Part shown: positions 33,994 to 43,144 of the stretch, in pieces | Position numbering within the stretch: position 1 is the first letter of the stretch | Layout of the letters: every line of letters starts with the position of its first letter | Origin: JAJZIH01 sp021785265 | Lineage (GTDB): Bacteria > Pseudomonadota > Gammaproteobacteria > JAKAQQ01 | Length of the DNA stretch: 64,000 nucleotides | NCBI GenBank assembly: GCA_027338645.1 | Contig: DAHWSH010000056.1 | Span: 1 to 64,000 of the forward strand | Direction of reading: 5' to 3' | The notes under the pieces: generated by a model | Databases searched by the model: none | What the model was told of the DNA's origin: nothing | The model's input: the letters and a program-made list of their open reading frames with translations, nothing else | Position numbers and translations under genes: made by a program

Positions 33994-35247
33994 CTACCAG
34001 CCCGGGATGCTGATGATTCCGCCGTAGACCCCGAGTGTCGCCGTCAAGGTCGCAACCGCGGCTATCAGCCAGAAATAACCTCCCGAAATCCGGTGCTCTC
34101 GAGGCAGCGCCCGGACTGCCAGCGCCACCAGAAATCCCAGGACCAGAGGGAGCAGAAAGGCGTTCATGACTTCCACGGCGATATCCATCACGACGAGATT
34201 CGGCACGGACACCACGGTTACCGCTCCCGCGACGACGATCATCGAGTAGATCGCATAAAACCAGGGTGCCTCCCGGGGCTGATGCTCAAGTGAATGCTTG
34301 AAACCCGTCACTTCTCCCCATCCCCAGGCTCCAGCCAGCGAAACCACGATACTCGCCACCATACTGGCACCCAGAATGCCCACGGAAAAGATCACTCGAC
34401 CCCAGCCGATACCGAGAAAGGGAATAAAGGCCTGAGAGAGCTGGTGAACGGTATTCAGAGAAGCTTCCGGGTTGCGATGGCCGATGGTGGCCGCAGTCGC
34501 AACCAGCACGGCACCCATGATGAGTTGCGTGATGATCGCCCCGATGGCCGTATCCAGGCGAGCCTCTCGGTACTGCCCCGGCTTCAATCCCTTGTCGGCA
34601 ACCGCCGACTGCTGGTAAAACACCATCCACGGCATGATCACCGCACCAATGTTGGCGGCGACGAGGACCATGTAATCCGGGCGTTCGAACGGCACCTGCG
34701 TCAAGCCCATCATGAGCGCATGCAGACTCGGGTGGCTGGCCCAGGCGATGCCGAAAAAAACCACCTCGAACAGGCCCATGGCCAGAGCCACGCGTTCCAC
34801 CCGGCGGTAGGATCCGGTCCAGACCACAACCAGGAGGACTGCGGCCGCCAGCCCAACGCCGACGATCCGCGGCAAGCCGTAGAGGTGGCTCACTCCCGCC
34901 ACCCCCGAAAACTCGGTGAGCAGTGCACCCGTGCAGGCCGCACTCAGCCCCACGACTGAAAGATAGGCCCACGATGCCCCGAAGGTTTCTCGAATGAGTT
35001 CTCCGTGTCCCTTGCCGGTAAAAATGCCCAAGCGGACAGTCAGTTCCTGGACCAGGTAAAGCACCGGGATGAGCAAAAACTGGAGAAGAAGGAGCTTGTA
35101 GCCCCACTGGGCGCCACTCTGGGCTGCCGTAATGACGCTCCCGACATCGGTATCGGCCAGCATAACCACAAGGCCAGGCCCCAGGACGGCAAAAAAAGTG
35201 CTCCAGCGGAACCACGAGCCTCGGGAGGCGGGTGTATCGGGGGACAT
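33994..35247 (-). CDS. NRAMP-family divalent metal transporter, atypical site
   Basis: An inner-membrane transporter of 417 residues with about 11 helices, aligning with NRAMP/MntH from LGPGLVVMLADTDVGSVITA through GYKLLLLQ and VRLGIFTGKGHGELIRETFG. The TM1 DPGN motif is DVGS: Asp is kept, Asn becomes Ser and Pro becomes Val. The TM6 MPH motif is MPW: Met is kept, His becomes Trp. Keeping the metal-binding Met suggests a transition metal, but the substrate is uncertain. ATG 35245-35247 has GAGG six bases upstream. A long open frame further upstream is probably not coding. Confidence 0.82.
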   Translation of the reverse strand: MSPDTPASRGSWFRWSTFFAVLGPGLVVMLADTDVGSVITAAQSGAQWGYKLLLLQFLLIPVLYLVQELTVRLGIFTGKGHGELIRETFGASWAYLSVVGLSAACTGALLTEFSGVAGVSHLYGLPRIVGVGLAAAVLLVVVWTGSYRRVERVALAMGLFEVVFFGIAWASHPSLHALMMGLTQVPFERPDYMVLVAANIGAVIMPWMVFYQQSAVADKGLKPGQYREARLDTAIGAIITQLIMGAVLVATAATIGHRNPEASLNTVHQLSQAFIPFLGIGWGRVIFSVGILGASMVASIVVSLAGAWGWGEVTGFKHSLEHQPREAPWFYAIYSMIVVAGAVTVVSVPNLVVMDIAVEVMNAFLLPLVLGFLVALAVRALPREHRISGGYFWLIAAVATLTATLGVYGGIISIPGW

Positions 35248-35253
35248 CAACAT

Positions 35254-35566
35254 CCTCAGCAGGTCTTGACCACAGGAATTCCACCTGGATTCAGTCGCTC
35301 CCAGGCCTTGAACCTGCTTCCCGATCAGACCATACCTTGAAACGGCATCCGCGACCGGGGGAGCACGGCTTTCCCATGCGGTGGCGATTATACTCGAAGG
35401 AACGCATCCTCCACGGGTATCCCGTGGGCTCAACCCAATCCCCGGCGATTCCAATGGCGGCTTCAACAGGCGTCCAAGTCCGCCAGGAAGCATACCGTCT
35501 CAGCCCGGTCATGACCCATCCAAGGGTAAAATGAGGGGAAGCAGTCTATAACCAAACAGGTGAGTC
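35254..35566. promoter_or_regulatory. Divergent intergenic region between NRAMP-like gene and cnoX
   Basis: About 310 bp without a gene, expected to hold two divergent promoters. On the minus strand a perfect TATAAT (complement of 35387-35392) could serve the transporter with a leader of about 130 nt, but its -35 is poor. A perfect inverted repeat lies just upstream of it (35411-35427, listed separately). On the plus strand TAAAAT at 35527 and TATAAC at 35547 are weak candidates for cnoX. Confidence 0.4.
35411..35427. repeat. Perfect inverted repeat CCACGGG-TAT-CCCGTGG
   Basis: A 7-bp palindrome with a 3-bp centre, located where the -35 of the transporter promoter should be. This is the usual size and place of a dimeric regulator site. 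A metal-responsive repressor would be a natural candidate, but the sequence matches no box I know (MntR, Fur and Zur sites differ). Confidence 0.45.
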
Positions 35567-36400
35567 ATGGCCCCATCGGCTTGGATTCATGAAATTGTTG
35601 GCGACGATTTCAAGACCTTCGTCATCGAAGGATCGCGAAAGCACCCCGTGCTCGCCGACTTCTGGGCACCCTGGTGTGCTCCCTGCCGCATGCTGGGTCC
35701 GATCCTCGAAAAAGTGGTACAACACTTCGAGGGCCAGATCCACCTGGCCAAGATCAATACGGATGTCCAGCCAGCCCTCGCGCAGGAGTACGGCATCCAG
35801 AGCATTCCAGCGGTCAAGCTGTTTGTGGAGGGTCGGGTTGTCGAGGCTTTTGTCGGGGTCCAACCGGAACGCCGCATCCGTGAACTCATCGAATCGCACC
35901 TCCCCAATCCCGATGCTCCTCGGATCGAGGAGGCATTGGCCCTGGCCCAGAGGGGAGCGCTTCGGGAAGCGCTCCAGGTCCTCGAGACCTTGGAGGCGAA
36001 CGGCTCCAAGAACCCGCGGTTGCCCCTCGCCCTCATTTTCGTCAATCTCCTGCGCGGGGAAACCGAGCAGGCCCGCGCACAACTGGATGGACTCCCTCCC
36101 GCGCTTCTGTCGGATCCCCTCCACGGGCGAGTTTCCTCGCTACTTCATTTTGTCTCCTTGCTGGAGTCCGAACTGGCCAAGATGCCACCCGAACTCAGCC
36201 ACCGACTGAGCATCGGTGCTCGTGAGGTGCTTTCCGGACGAGCCGAGACCGCAGTTCAACAGTGGCTTGAGGATCTAGCCGAAGTGCGTGCCGATGAACG
36301 CGAACCTCTTCAGGAAGCCATCCGATTGGCTTTCCCGCTGATCGACAACGAAGCACGTCGGCTGGAGTATCAGCGGCAGCTGGCCCGCAGTCTGCATTGA
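35567..36400 (+). CDS. cnoX: CnoX/YbbN-type chaperedoxin (thioredoxin + TPR)
   Basis: Predicted cytoplasmic chaperone-redoxin. Residues 1-110 are a thioredoxin fold with WAPWCAPCR (Cys37/Cys40), a full CxxC, unlike E. coli CnoX, which has lost the first Cys. Residues 120-277 are helical repeats (IEEALALAQRGALREALQV) of the TPR-like type seen in YbbN. At 277 residues the length fits. AGGTGAG precedes the ATG. The gene converges with ggt, leaving only 13 bp between the two stops. Confidence 0.88.
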   Translation: MAPSAWIHEIVGDDFKTFVIEGSRKHPVLADFWAPWCAPCRMLGPILEKVVQHFEGQIHLAKINTDVQPALAQEYGIQSIPAVKLFVEGRVVEAFVGVQPERRIRELIESHLPNPDAPRIEEALALAQRGALREALQVLETLEANGSKNPRLPLALIFVNLLRGETEQARAQLDGLPPALLSDPLHGRVSSLLHFVSLLESELAKMPPELSHRLSIGAREVLSGRAETAVQQWLEDLAEVRADEREPLQEAIRLAFPLIDNEARRLEYQRQLARSLH

Positions 36401-36413
36401 CGAAAGGGTCCGG

Positions 36414-38135
36414 TCAGTCACCCGCGGCAAGGCCGGAGGGGTGACGTCGGTCATTGACCCCCTCCCAGAGACCCGTCGGTGACCGGAAGATGCTATCGGC
36501 ATCCCCCCAATGCAAACTTCCCCACGGTGCTCCCCGCTTCAGATGGTATCCCCAACGGACCAGTCGACGCCGTGTCCTGACATCCAACGCTCCCGGCTCG
36601 TAGTACAGCACATCTGGAAGCCACTGCATGTGAACACGGGGCGCATCGACGGAGGCCGACGCCCCCAGATGGTAGACAAGTCGGTTGAGCAGGATCTGGA
36701 GTACCGTGGTCGTGATCGTCGATCCACCCGGGCTCCCCGTTACGATCTCGACCCGATGTGCCTGGGTCACAATAGTGGGGGTCATGGACGAAAGTGGTCT
36801 TTTGCCCGGGGCGATGGCATTGATGCGCCCTTGCACGAGGCCATAGGTATTGGGATGTCCAAGCGCGGTCGTGAAATCATCCATCTCGTTGTTGAGGAAA
36901 AAGCCGGTACCCGGTGCCATGAGTCCGGTGCCGAAAAAAGTGTTCAGGGTATAGGTGACGGAGACGGCGTTCCCGTCACGATCCACGATTGAGTACTGAG
37001 TCGTGTCGTGACCTTCCTGGACCACCCGGATGCCCGGCCGCACGTCGGAGGAAGGCGTAGCCTTCTCGGGTGCGATGCGGTCACGGATTTTTTGCGCGTA
37101 ACGGGCAGACAACAGACGTCGTAACGGCATCTTCACAAAGGCCGGATCTCCCAGGAACCGATTGCGATCCGCATAAGCCCAACGCATGGCCTCCGCGATA
37201 AAGTGAATCGACCGAGCACGGTGGAACCCCTCGCGGTTCAAGGAATATCCGGAAAGGATGTTGAGCATCTCGCACAGGGTCGCCCCTCCACCGGGCGGGG
37301 GTGCCGTAATCACCCGATCTCCCGCGAAGCGGCAGGTGAGCGGCCGGGTCACGACTGGCCGGTAATCCGCAAAATCGGCCAGCGAAAGAATACCTCCGTT
37401 TCTTAGGCTCGCGGCCACCACGGCGTGGGCCGGTTCCCCCTGATAGAAAGCGCGGGCACCGCCTTTGGCGATACGGGCCAGGGTGAGGGCGAGTGTCGGT
37501 TGGCGGATGCGCGTGCCGGCCGGCAGTGGCTGCCCATCCCTGAAGAAGATCCGCATGGCGGACGGATCGTCGCGAAGTCTCCGGGCATCGGCCACGAGCT
37601 CACGATGCTGCCCCAGGCTCAGGCGGAACCCTCTCCGGGCCAGCTGGATCGCCGGCGCCAAGAGGCGGGAAGTGGACCACGTACCCCAGAGACGGCGTGC
37701 TTCCTCAAGTCCCGCCACTGTTCCTGGAACGCCAATGGCCTTCCAGGACCACAGGCTTTCCCCGGGCACCGGTTCGCCTCGGGCATCCAGATAGAGACTT
37801 GGGGTTGCCGCCCGGGGTGCGACCTCCCGGAAGTCCAGGAACCGAGCCTGCCCATGGGCTGGACGGTAAACCATAAAGCCGCCACCCCCCAGGTTACCGC
37901 AGCAGGGATCCGTCACGGCCAGGGCATAACCCACGGCAACCGCTGCGTCCACCGCATTTCCACCCTCCCGCAAGACCCGGATGCCGACTTGCGTGGCATA
38001 GCGGCTCGCCGTCACCACCATACCGCTTCGGGCCCGAACCGGTGCGGGATAGTCGCTCGGGTGCGAGGATGCCGCTTGGCTGGTCACCATGAAGAACAGC
38101 CCGGCGCATGCTCCAAGAACAAGTTTCTGTCTCAT
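36414..38135 (-). CDS. ggt: Gamma-glutamyltranspeptidase
   Basis: Periplasmic enzyme that hydrolyses or transfers gamma-glutamyl groups from glutathione. The signal peptide is residues 1-22 (MRQKLVLGACAGLFFMVTSQ). The large-subunit segment has GNAVDAAVAVGYAL and CCGNLGGGGFMVYRP. The autoprocessing site is visible as GHDTTQYS, with the nucleophile Thr near residue 378 (the usual TTHYS has His replaced by Gln), followed by NTFFGTGLMAPGTGFFLNNE and SSMTPTIV. ATG 38133-38135 was chosen for its Shine-Dalgarno and signal peptide. It is 573 residues. Confidence 0.94.
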   Translation of the reverse strand: MRQKLVLGACAGLFFMVTSQAASSHPSDYPAPVRARSGMVVTASRYATQVGIRVLREGGNAVDAAVAVGYALAVTDPCCGNLGGGGFMVYRPAHGQARFLDFREVAPRAATPSLYLDARGEPVPGESLWSWKAIGVPGTVAGLEEARRLWGTWSTSRLLAPAIQLARRGFRLSLGQHRELVADARRLRDDPSAMRIFFRDGQPLPAGTRIRQPTLALTLARIAKGGARAFYQGEPAHAVVAASLRNGGILSLADFADYRPVVTRPLTCRFAGDRVITAPPPGGGATLCEMLNILSGYSLNREGFHRARSIHFIAEAMRWAYADRNRFLGDPAFVKMPLRRLLSARYAQKIRDRIAPEKATPSSDVRPGIRVVQEGHDTTQYSIVDRDGNAVSVTYTLNTFFGTGLMAPGTGFFLNNEMDDFTTALGHPNTYGLVQGRINAIAPGKRPLSSMTPTIVTQAHRVEIVTGSPGGSTITTTVLQILLNRLVYHLGASASVDAPRVHMQWLPDVLYYEPGALDVRTRRRLVRWGYHLKRGAPWGSLHWGDADSIFRSPTGLWEGVNDRRHPSGLAAGD

Positions 38136-38194
38136 CTCCGAACTCCAAGCCCGCATGATTCGGTACTGTAAACCGAAACCCGGAAAAAGGGCTA

Positions 38195-38722
38195 TCAGTG
38201 AATCGACCCAGCAAGCCACCAGGTTCCGAATCCCCAAAACCCCACCCACGCGACAGCCCCGAGGAAGCTCCAGAATGCAAAGGAACGGAAACCCATGGCC
38301 ACTGTACCGGCCAGATAGCCTTGGAGCTGGCGCAGGGGAACAATGAAGCGGCCGAAAAGAACCACCGGCGCCCCGTATGACTGGAGAAAACGATGGGTTT
38401 TTTCGAGCCGGGTGGGAGTGATCCGTAAGTATTTTCCCCAGCGGGAAAGTCCGGCGTAACCGTAGCGAAAACCCAGGCCATAGGCGGCAAAACCACCGAG
38501 AGTTGCCGCGAGAGTCGCCAAGACCAGAACGGCCGCGATCGGAAAGAACCCTCGGGCGGACAGGAAACCGGCAGTGACAATCACGGCTTCTCCAGGCGCC
38601 ACGAGCACACCCAGATTCTCGGCAAAAACAATGGCGACCACGGCCACCAGACCATAGTGGTGCAGAATCGGGCTGGCCACATGGATCAGGGATTCCAGTG
38701 TCCGAAGCATCCAGGAGAGCAT
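38195..38722 (-). CDS. DedA-family membrane protein
   Basis: A 175-residue inner-membrane protein of the DedA/SNARE-associated family, thought to act in lipid (undecaprenyl-phosphate or phosphatidylethanolamine) flipping and membrane homeostasis. Visible are FAENLGVLVAPGEAVIVTAG near residue 35 and the conserved FGRFIVPLRQLQGYLAGTVAM with its G.Rx6-R pattern near residue 125. ATG 38720-38722 has GGAAGG five bases upstream. ggt follows on the same strand about 60 bp later. Confidence 0.87.
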   Translation of the reverse strand: MLSWMLRTLESLIHVASPILHHYGLVAVVAIVFAENLGVLVAPGEAVIVTAGFLSARGFFPIAAVLVLATLAATLGGFAAYGLGFRYGYAGLSRWGKYLRITPTRLEKTHRFLQSYGAPVVLFGRFIVPLRQLQGYLAGTVAMGFRSFAFWSFLGAVAWVGFWGFGTWWLAGSIH

Positions 38723-38758
38723 CACGGCCTTCCGTCTCGGGGTCCTAGCATCCGGCAT

Positions 38759-39666
38759 TGCCGGAGAACGGGGCTCCAGAGGGAGTTGGGGTGCAGCGGA
38801 GTTGTTGGCAACTGAACTTCCGGATGGGCATGGTTGGGTACCACCAGAAGAATGACGCCCGCTGGGGCGACATCAGCGCGCGCCTCGAAGGCCCCTATCG
38901 CATGATCCCGGTCGGATGAGGCACCCAGGACCGCGATGCGGCGGGCACCGTTGATCTGCACGCGCTTGGGAACCGCTTTGCCGGACATCCGGGATCTTCT
39001 CAACTCCGCGAAGACAAAACGAAGCGGTTGTCTTCAGAATCGCACATCAGGCGAACATACCTCATGGCTGACGAGTGGGAGGTGCATCGAGGCTGACTCT
39101 GCGCTCCGAGAACTGGTGATCAGCGGCTTCGACGATCAAGCGAAATTCAAGCTTTTCAGCATAAAAACCGGGCGCTCGATCCGAGTCGGGTGTTGGAATG
39201 TTGATGCACTTCACGCTGAGAATCACCAAGAACTCCTGAGCCGTGAAAATATCACAATTCGTGGTTCTTGACGGCTAGGTTCTCACTGTGCGGATGGTGG
39301 ATCCCGTCGGGCATGACCGCCTATTGAGATCGCCAGCATCGGGAGCCTGATCCGAGGAGCTGTGGCAGCCCTGAGCAAAAACAGACTGTGTAGATATAAC
39401 CACTGCATTCGCGATTTAATTCTTTTCTCACACCCGGAGCGCCGGTTCAATTCACAACACTGGCTTGAACACATAGGAATCAATCCCGTTCCACCGCAGC
39501 ATGCTTGACATTGCAGCATCAGCGGTGTAACACTCGGCCTCATCTGGAAACAAGCCATCAATTTTTTAACCAAGTTTCCCACACAACCCGTCGAATGCAC
39601 GCCTGAACTAATCAGAATTCATGGCCCCTGCAACAAAATCAGGGGCGCGATCCGGGGAGATTCCTG
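38759..39666. other. Gene-poor stretch between dedA and the GAF-domain gene
   Basis: About 900 bp with no gene I can support. A minus-strand frame at 38722-38988 (MSGKAVPKRVQINGARRIAV...) overlaps dedA and matches nothing I recognise. A plus-strand frame at 38936-39271 and a minus-strand frame at 39283-39600 have no domain or good ribosome site. From about 39000 the sequence is visibly richer in A+T than the flanks, consistent with old transferred or decaying DNA. Confidence 0.5.
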
Positions 39667-41463
39667 ATGCAACGCCACTACGGAGTGTTGATCCTGCTTT
39701 CGGTCATCGCGGTATCCACCACCGTCTACTCCTCCGTGATGGATTTCTACTCGTACGGCCTTCCGCTCACGATGGAGGTCACCGACGCCCACACGGGCAT
39801 CCTCGAACCACTCCCAGGCATTCCATTCCCTGCTGGGCTGCACGCTGGCGAGTCCCTCGATTTGGCGGCACAACCACTGGCGACGCGCATCGCAATCGTA
39901 CAGCGAGTCAGCCCGACCGCCCCGGATTCTGCACCCGGCCGAACCTACCCGTTCCGCGCGGGTCACGGTGCGACACATCGCACCGTAATGGTGACTAGCG
40001 TAGATCTGAGTCAGGCGGCAGGTGCACTGACCACGGCTTGGCTGAGCGTTTCGCTCACCCTCTTCACCGGGATCATCGCGCTGCTTGCCCTGTGGCGTGG
40101 CCGCGATCGCGCGGCGGTGGGCTTGGCTGTATTCGCGCTGGGTGGTCTGCTGTCATTTGCCATTGAGAACATCCCCGCTTACGGCATTGCCGGCCTGCTA
40201 CAGTCACTGACGATAGGGGCGTTGTTTTTGTTGATGGGGTATGGTGGTTTTTATATCATGGCGGAGTCCCTTGCCGGACCGGCACTCGGAGCGCGTACGC
40301 GTCGCTGGCGCACCGGTTTTGCCCTGCTTCTGGCCGTGGGTGCAGCCGTGGTGAGCGCGCCCATAGTCTACATCGCCACTGGCTGGACGGAAGGACTGGA
40401 GCCGGTGTACAACCAAATCGTGACTGCAGTCTTCCTGCTTCCCTTCGCGATGTTGGCAATGTCTTATCGGTACGCTGAACCGCGAGTACAACAGCGCTTG
40501 CGCTGGATGCTTTGGGCCATGGGGATCTGGCTGGCTGGCATCGGCGCGGTTTCTCTGGAGCTTGGAGGGGCATGGGGTTGGGTGATACCGAGTCTACTGC
40601 AGACCCTCGGAACGGCAGGCTTGCTTTATGTCGTCCTGCGCCACCGCGTGGTGGATATCACACTGGTGCTTAACCGCACGCTGGTGTATGCATTTACCGC
40701 CAGCTTGGTGCTCGGCTTGTTCGCATTGTTTGAGAGCCTGATCGAGCGTGCCGCGTTGGGACACAGCGCCAGCCTGGTGTTGGAACTCGCGGTACCGCTC
40801 ATTCTCGGGGTGTCGCTGAGCACCGTGCACCGACGCGTGGATGCCACCGTGGATCGCTTGATCTTTCGCCGGCAGTACCGCGAGGAGATGGCACTGCGCC
40901 GCTTCGCGCGAGAGTGTGCGTATATTACGCGGACCGAAACGCTACTGGACCTGACAATCGCGGAAATCGTGCGCCATGTCGAGGCACCCTGGGTGGCACT
41001 ATACGAAAATGACGAACGGGGCTACGCACGCGTACGCCACCACGGTGATCGCACGCTTCCTGAGCAGGTGTCGGCGGATGATCTGGCGCTGGTGAAACTT
41101 TGTGCACAAGACAGCGAAGTGGACCTGCACCGCGAACCCAGTGGGCTGGGCAATGACGGCTATGTCTTTCCGTTGCGCGTGCGCTCACACCTGCAGGGTG
41201 TATTGGTAGTCGGCTCGCGTCCGGGCGAGCACTATGCGACTGAGGAGCGCGAACTGCTCGCGCATGTGGCGCACGAAGTGGGCACAGCCCTGTTCGCCCT
41301 GCGCGCACAGGCCATTGAGCGGGAGCGGGATGATGCACAGGCGCACGCCAAAGCCAGCGATGACCTTCTCCAAGCAGCCCGGAAGCAGGTCGAAGCGATC
41401 CAAGCGCGCGAAGCGGCACTGCTGGAAGCATTGCGTACGCTTGGTGCTGCATCCAAAGCCTGA
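39667..41463 (+). CDS. Membrane sensor with C-terminal GAF domain, no output domain
   Basis: A 598-residue protein preceded by GGGGAG at good spacing. It has an N-terminal helix (residues 6-25) and a periplasmic segment of about 85 residues. A cluster of about eight hydrophobic helices follows (roughly 110-375), ending in LRHRVVDITLVLNRTLVYAF, a linker typical of membrane histidine kinases. Next come a GAF-like domain (about 410-545) and a coiled-coil tail rich in Ala/Glu/Arg. I see no H-box, N/G boxes, GGDEF, HTH or phosphatase, so it would have to signal through a partner. No response regulator is adjacent. Function is unknown. Confidence 0.7.
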   Translation: MQRHYGVLILLSVIAVSTTVYSSVMDFYSYGLPLTMEVTDAHTGILEPLPGIPFPAGLHAGESLDLAAQPLATRIAIVQRVSPTAPDSAPGRTYPFRAGHGATHRTVMVTSVDLSQAAGALTTAWLSVSLTLFTGIIALLALWRGRDRAAVGLAVFALGGLLSFAIENIPAYGIAGLLQSLTIGALFLLMGYGGFYIMAESLAGPALGARTRRWRTGFALLLAVGAAVVSAPIVYIATGWTEGLEPVYNQIVTAVFLLPFAMLAMSYRYAEPRVQQRLRWMLWAMGIWLAGIGAVSLELGGAWGWVIPSLLQTLGTAGLLYVVLRHRVVDITLVLNRTLVYAFTASLVLGLFALFESLIERAALGHSASLVLELAVPLILGVSLSTVHRRVDATVDRLIFRRQYREEMALRRFARECAYITRTETLLDLTIAEIVRHVEAPWVALYENDERGYARVRHHGDRTLPEQVSADDLALVKLCAQDSEVDLHREPSGLGNDGYVFPLRVRSHLQGVLVVGSRPGEHYATEERELLAHVAHEVGTALFALRAQAIERERDDAQAHAKASDDLLQAARKQVEAIQAREAALLEALRTLGAASKA

Positions 41464-41764
41464 CTCACGCGCCCAAGTGTTGCGGGCGATTCTTTATCCG
41501 TAATCGTTCGAAAAAACAGGCTCGGGTGGGTCGACCTCACAAGTGGCAGAGCCAATTCTTTCTAGCGCGGCTGTCAATGGTGGTGCTTCCGCTCGTCGAC
41601 CTCTGCACATTCGGTCATCTTGGGGTTACGCTTCTCAGGGCACAGACTGCCGAACGGTATCCCCCGGCCCGATCCTGCTAGATCGGAGATAAATCGCTTA
41701 TCCCAGAGAAACTGGAGAGCACGGGAGCGAGTGGTTAGCCGTCAACTTATCGCTGGTGAAGCAT
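41464..41764. other. Intergenic stretch between convergent GAF-sensor and Sel1 genes
   Basis: About 300 bp. I see no RNA gene, repeat or convincing terminator. Base composition falls toward the Sel1 gene. Confidence 0.5.
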
Positions 41765-42829
41765 TCAGTTAATAGACGGGCTGAAATTGAACGTCGGCCT
41801 CTCGCAAGTGCTATACCATGGGGAGGTAAATCGATACACCTTTACTGTAGGGAAGTTGGTAATCTGCAGAAGAATCTTAACGTAGTAGTACCGCAAATCA
41901 GTGCCTTCCCCAAATATGTAATAAGGATTCGCTTTAAACGACTCGTGGTAATTTGGTGATAAATATTCGAATGTAGCCAAACCATCCGGTGCAGCAGGTC
42001 CTATAAGAAGATTAGTTCCGCAGTAATTGGCCTTGTCACATATAAATATGCCTCCCTGCTTCGGCCATGCACTCCCAACCACAATGGGGTACCTGCTGTT
42101 GTTTGAAACCGTAAACTCAATTTCACACACATGCCCGTTTATCTTCGCCCACTTCGCATCTTTTGCCGCCTGTTGCGCATCGAATTGTTTTTCGTCCTGT
42201 CGATAGTAATAGACATCGATGTTCTGCTGCGCGATTTTTCCAAGGCTACCACCCTGTGCCGCAACCTTTGCCCACCAGGTCAGCGCTGTGGCTAAATTCT
42301 TTGTTACCCCCCGTCCGGTGGCGTATGAATTCGCGAAGTTCTCCTCCGCAGGCGCGTACCCCTGCACTGCTGCTTTTCCCCACCAATAAACCGCAAGAGC
42401 ATCATCCTGCGGTACGCCCTTGCCAGAGGAGTACGCATTCCCCAGATTTTGCTCAGCCATCGCGTATCCCTGATCTGCTGCTTTTCGATACCAAAAAGCG
42501 GATGTCGCCAAATTTTCAGGAACACCCTGACCCACGAAATAGTCAATCCCCAAGCCAAATTCCGCTTCCGCATCTCCTTGGTCGGCTGCCTTCTCGAACC
42601 AGTACGCAGCTCTCACGTAATTCTGCGGCACGCCCTGACCATAATAGTAGGCAATGCCCAGCTGGGTTTCAGCGCGTGCATCACCCTGTCTGGCAAGCCT
42701 TTCCCATTGACTCAAAGTGCCGGCGTAAGAACAGCCCACTGCCATCGTCCACAGGATCACCACGGCTGCTGCGATTTGACGAATTACGTGATTGTGACTC
42801 GTGACCTTATCCAAACCTTCATGACGCAT
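41765..42829 (-). CDS. Secreted Sel1-repeat protein, lower G+C
   Basis: A 354-residue exported protein. The signal region is residues 15-36 (IRQIAAAVVILWTMAVGCSY), with a Cys that could also make it a lipoprotein. Four to five Sel1 repeats follow (residues about 40-190), each about 36 residues, e.g. AETQLGIAYYYGQGVPQNYV, AEFGLGIDYFVGQGVPENLA, AEQNLGNAYSSGKGVPQDDA. The last 130 residues are unlike known domains: aromatic, with cysteines near CEIEF, FICDKANYCG and YSTCERP. The gene is visibly richer in A+T than its neighbours, suggesting transfer. GAGGA lies seven bases before ATG 42827-42829. Confidence 0.8.
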   Translation of the reverse strand: MRHEGLDKVTSHNHVIRQIAAAVVILWTMAVGCSYAGTLSQWERLARQGDARAETQLGIAYYYGQGVPQNYVRAAYWFEKAADQGDAEAEFGLGIDYFVGQGVPENLATSAFWYRKAADQGYAMAEQNLGNAYSSGKGVPQDDALAVYWWGKAAVQGYAPAEENFANSYATGRGVTKNLATALTWWAKVAAQGGSLGKIAQQNIDVYYYRQDEKQFDAQQAAKDAKWAKINGHVCEIEFTVSNNSRYPIVVGSAWPKQGGIFICDKANYCGTNLLIGPAAPDGLATFEYLSPNYHESFKANPYYIFGEGTDLRYYYVKILLQITNFPTVKVYRFTSPWYSTCERPTFNFSPSIN

Positions 42830-43017
42830 CGTGCGATCCTCACGACGGCACATCGGGTGCCTTATCCTACTCGTTAAATACAGCAGCGTGGCCACGGACA
42901 CCAACGCCTACCTCCAGCAGATTGGTTTTGAGCGGACGGCCTGAGTCTCCCGCGAGTCCCCGAATGGCGGTGGTGATCCCGCAGACTCCGATTAGGGGCG
43001 TATGCCTTTCGATTTAC

Positions 43018-43094
43018 TGGTCGGGGTGAGAGGATTTGAACCTCCGGCCCCTACGTCCCGAACGTAGTGCTCTACCAGGCTGAGCTACACCCCG
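43018..43094 (-). tRNA. tRNA-Pro(CGG)
   Basis: A 77-nt cloverleaf with encoded CCA (43018-43020), acceptor CGGGGTG/CACCCCG, anticodon stem CTACG/CGTAG and loop TTCGGGA, giving anticodon CGG. The T-arm is GGAGGTTCAAATCCTCT. Its 3' end faces the accessory patch 38.7-43.0 kb. Confidence 0.96.
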
Positions 43095-43144
43095 AAATGC
43101 TGCCCATGGTAGCACGGTAGAACCCGCCGCGCCCCTTCGGGTCC

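Noticed and set aside
38722..39003. Possible small minus-strand gene upstream of dedA
   Set aside because: It runs into the dedA start, has no clear ribosome site and matches no family I know. Kept only as part of the gene-poor region.
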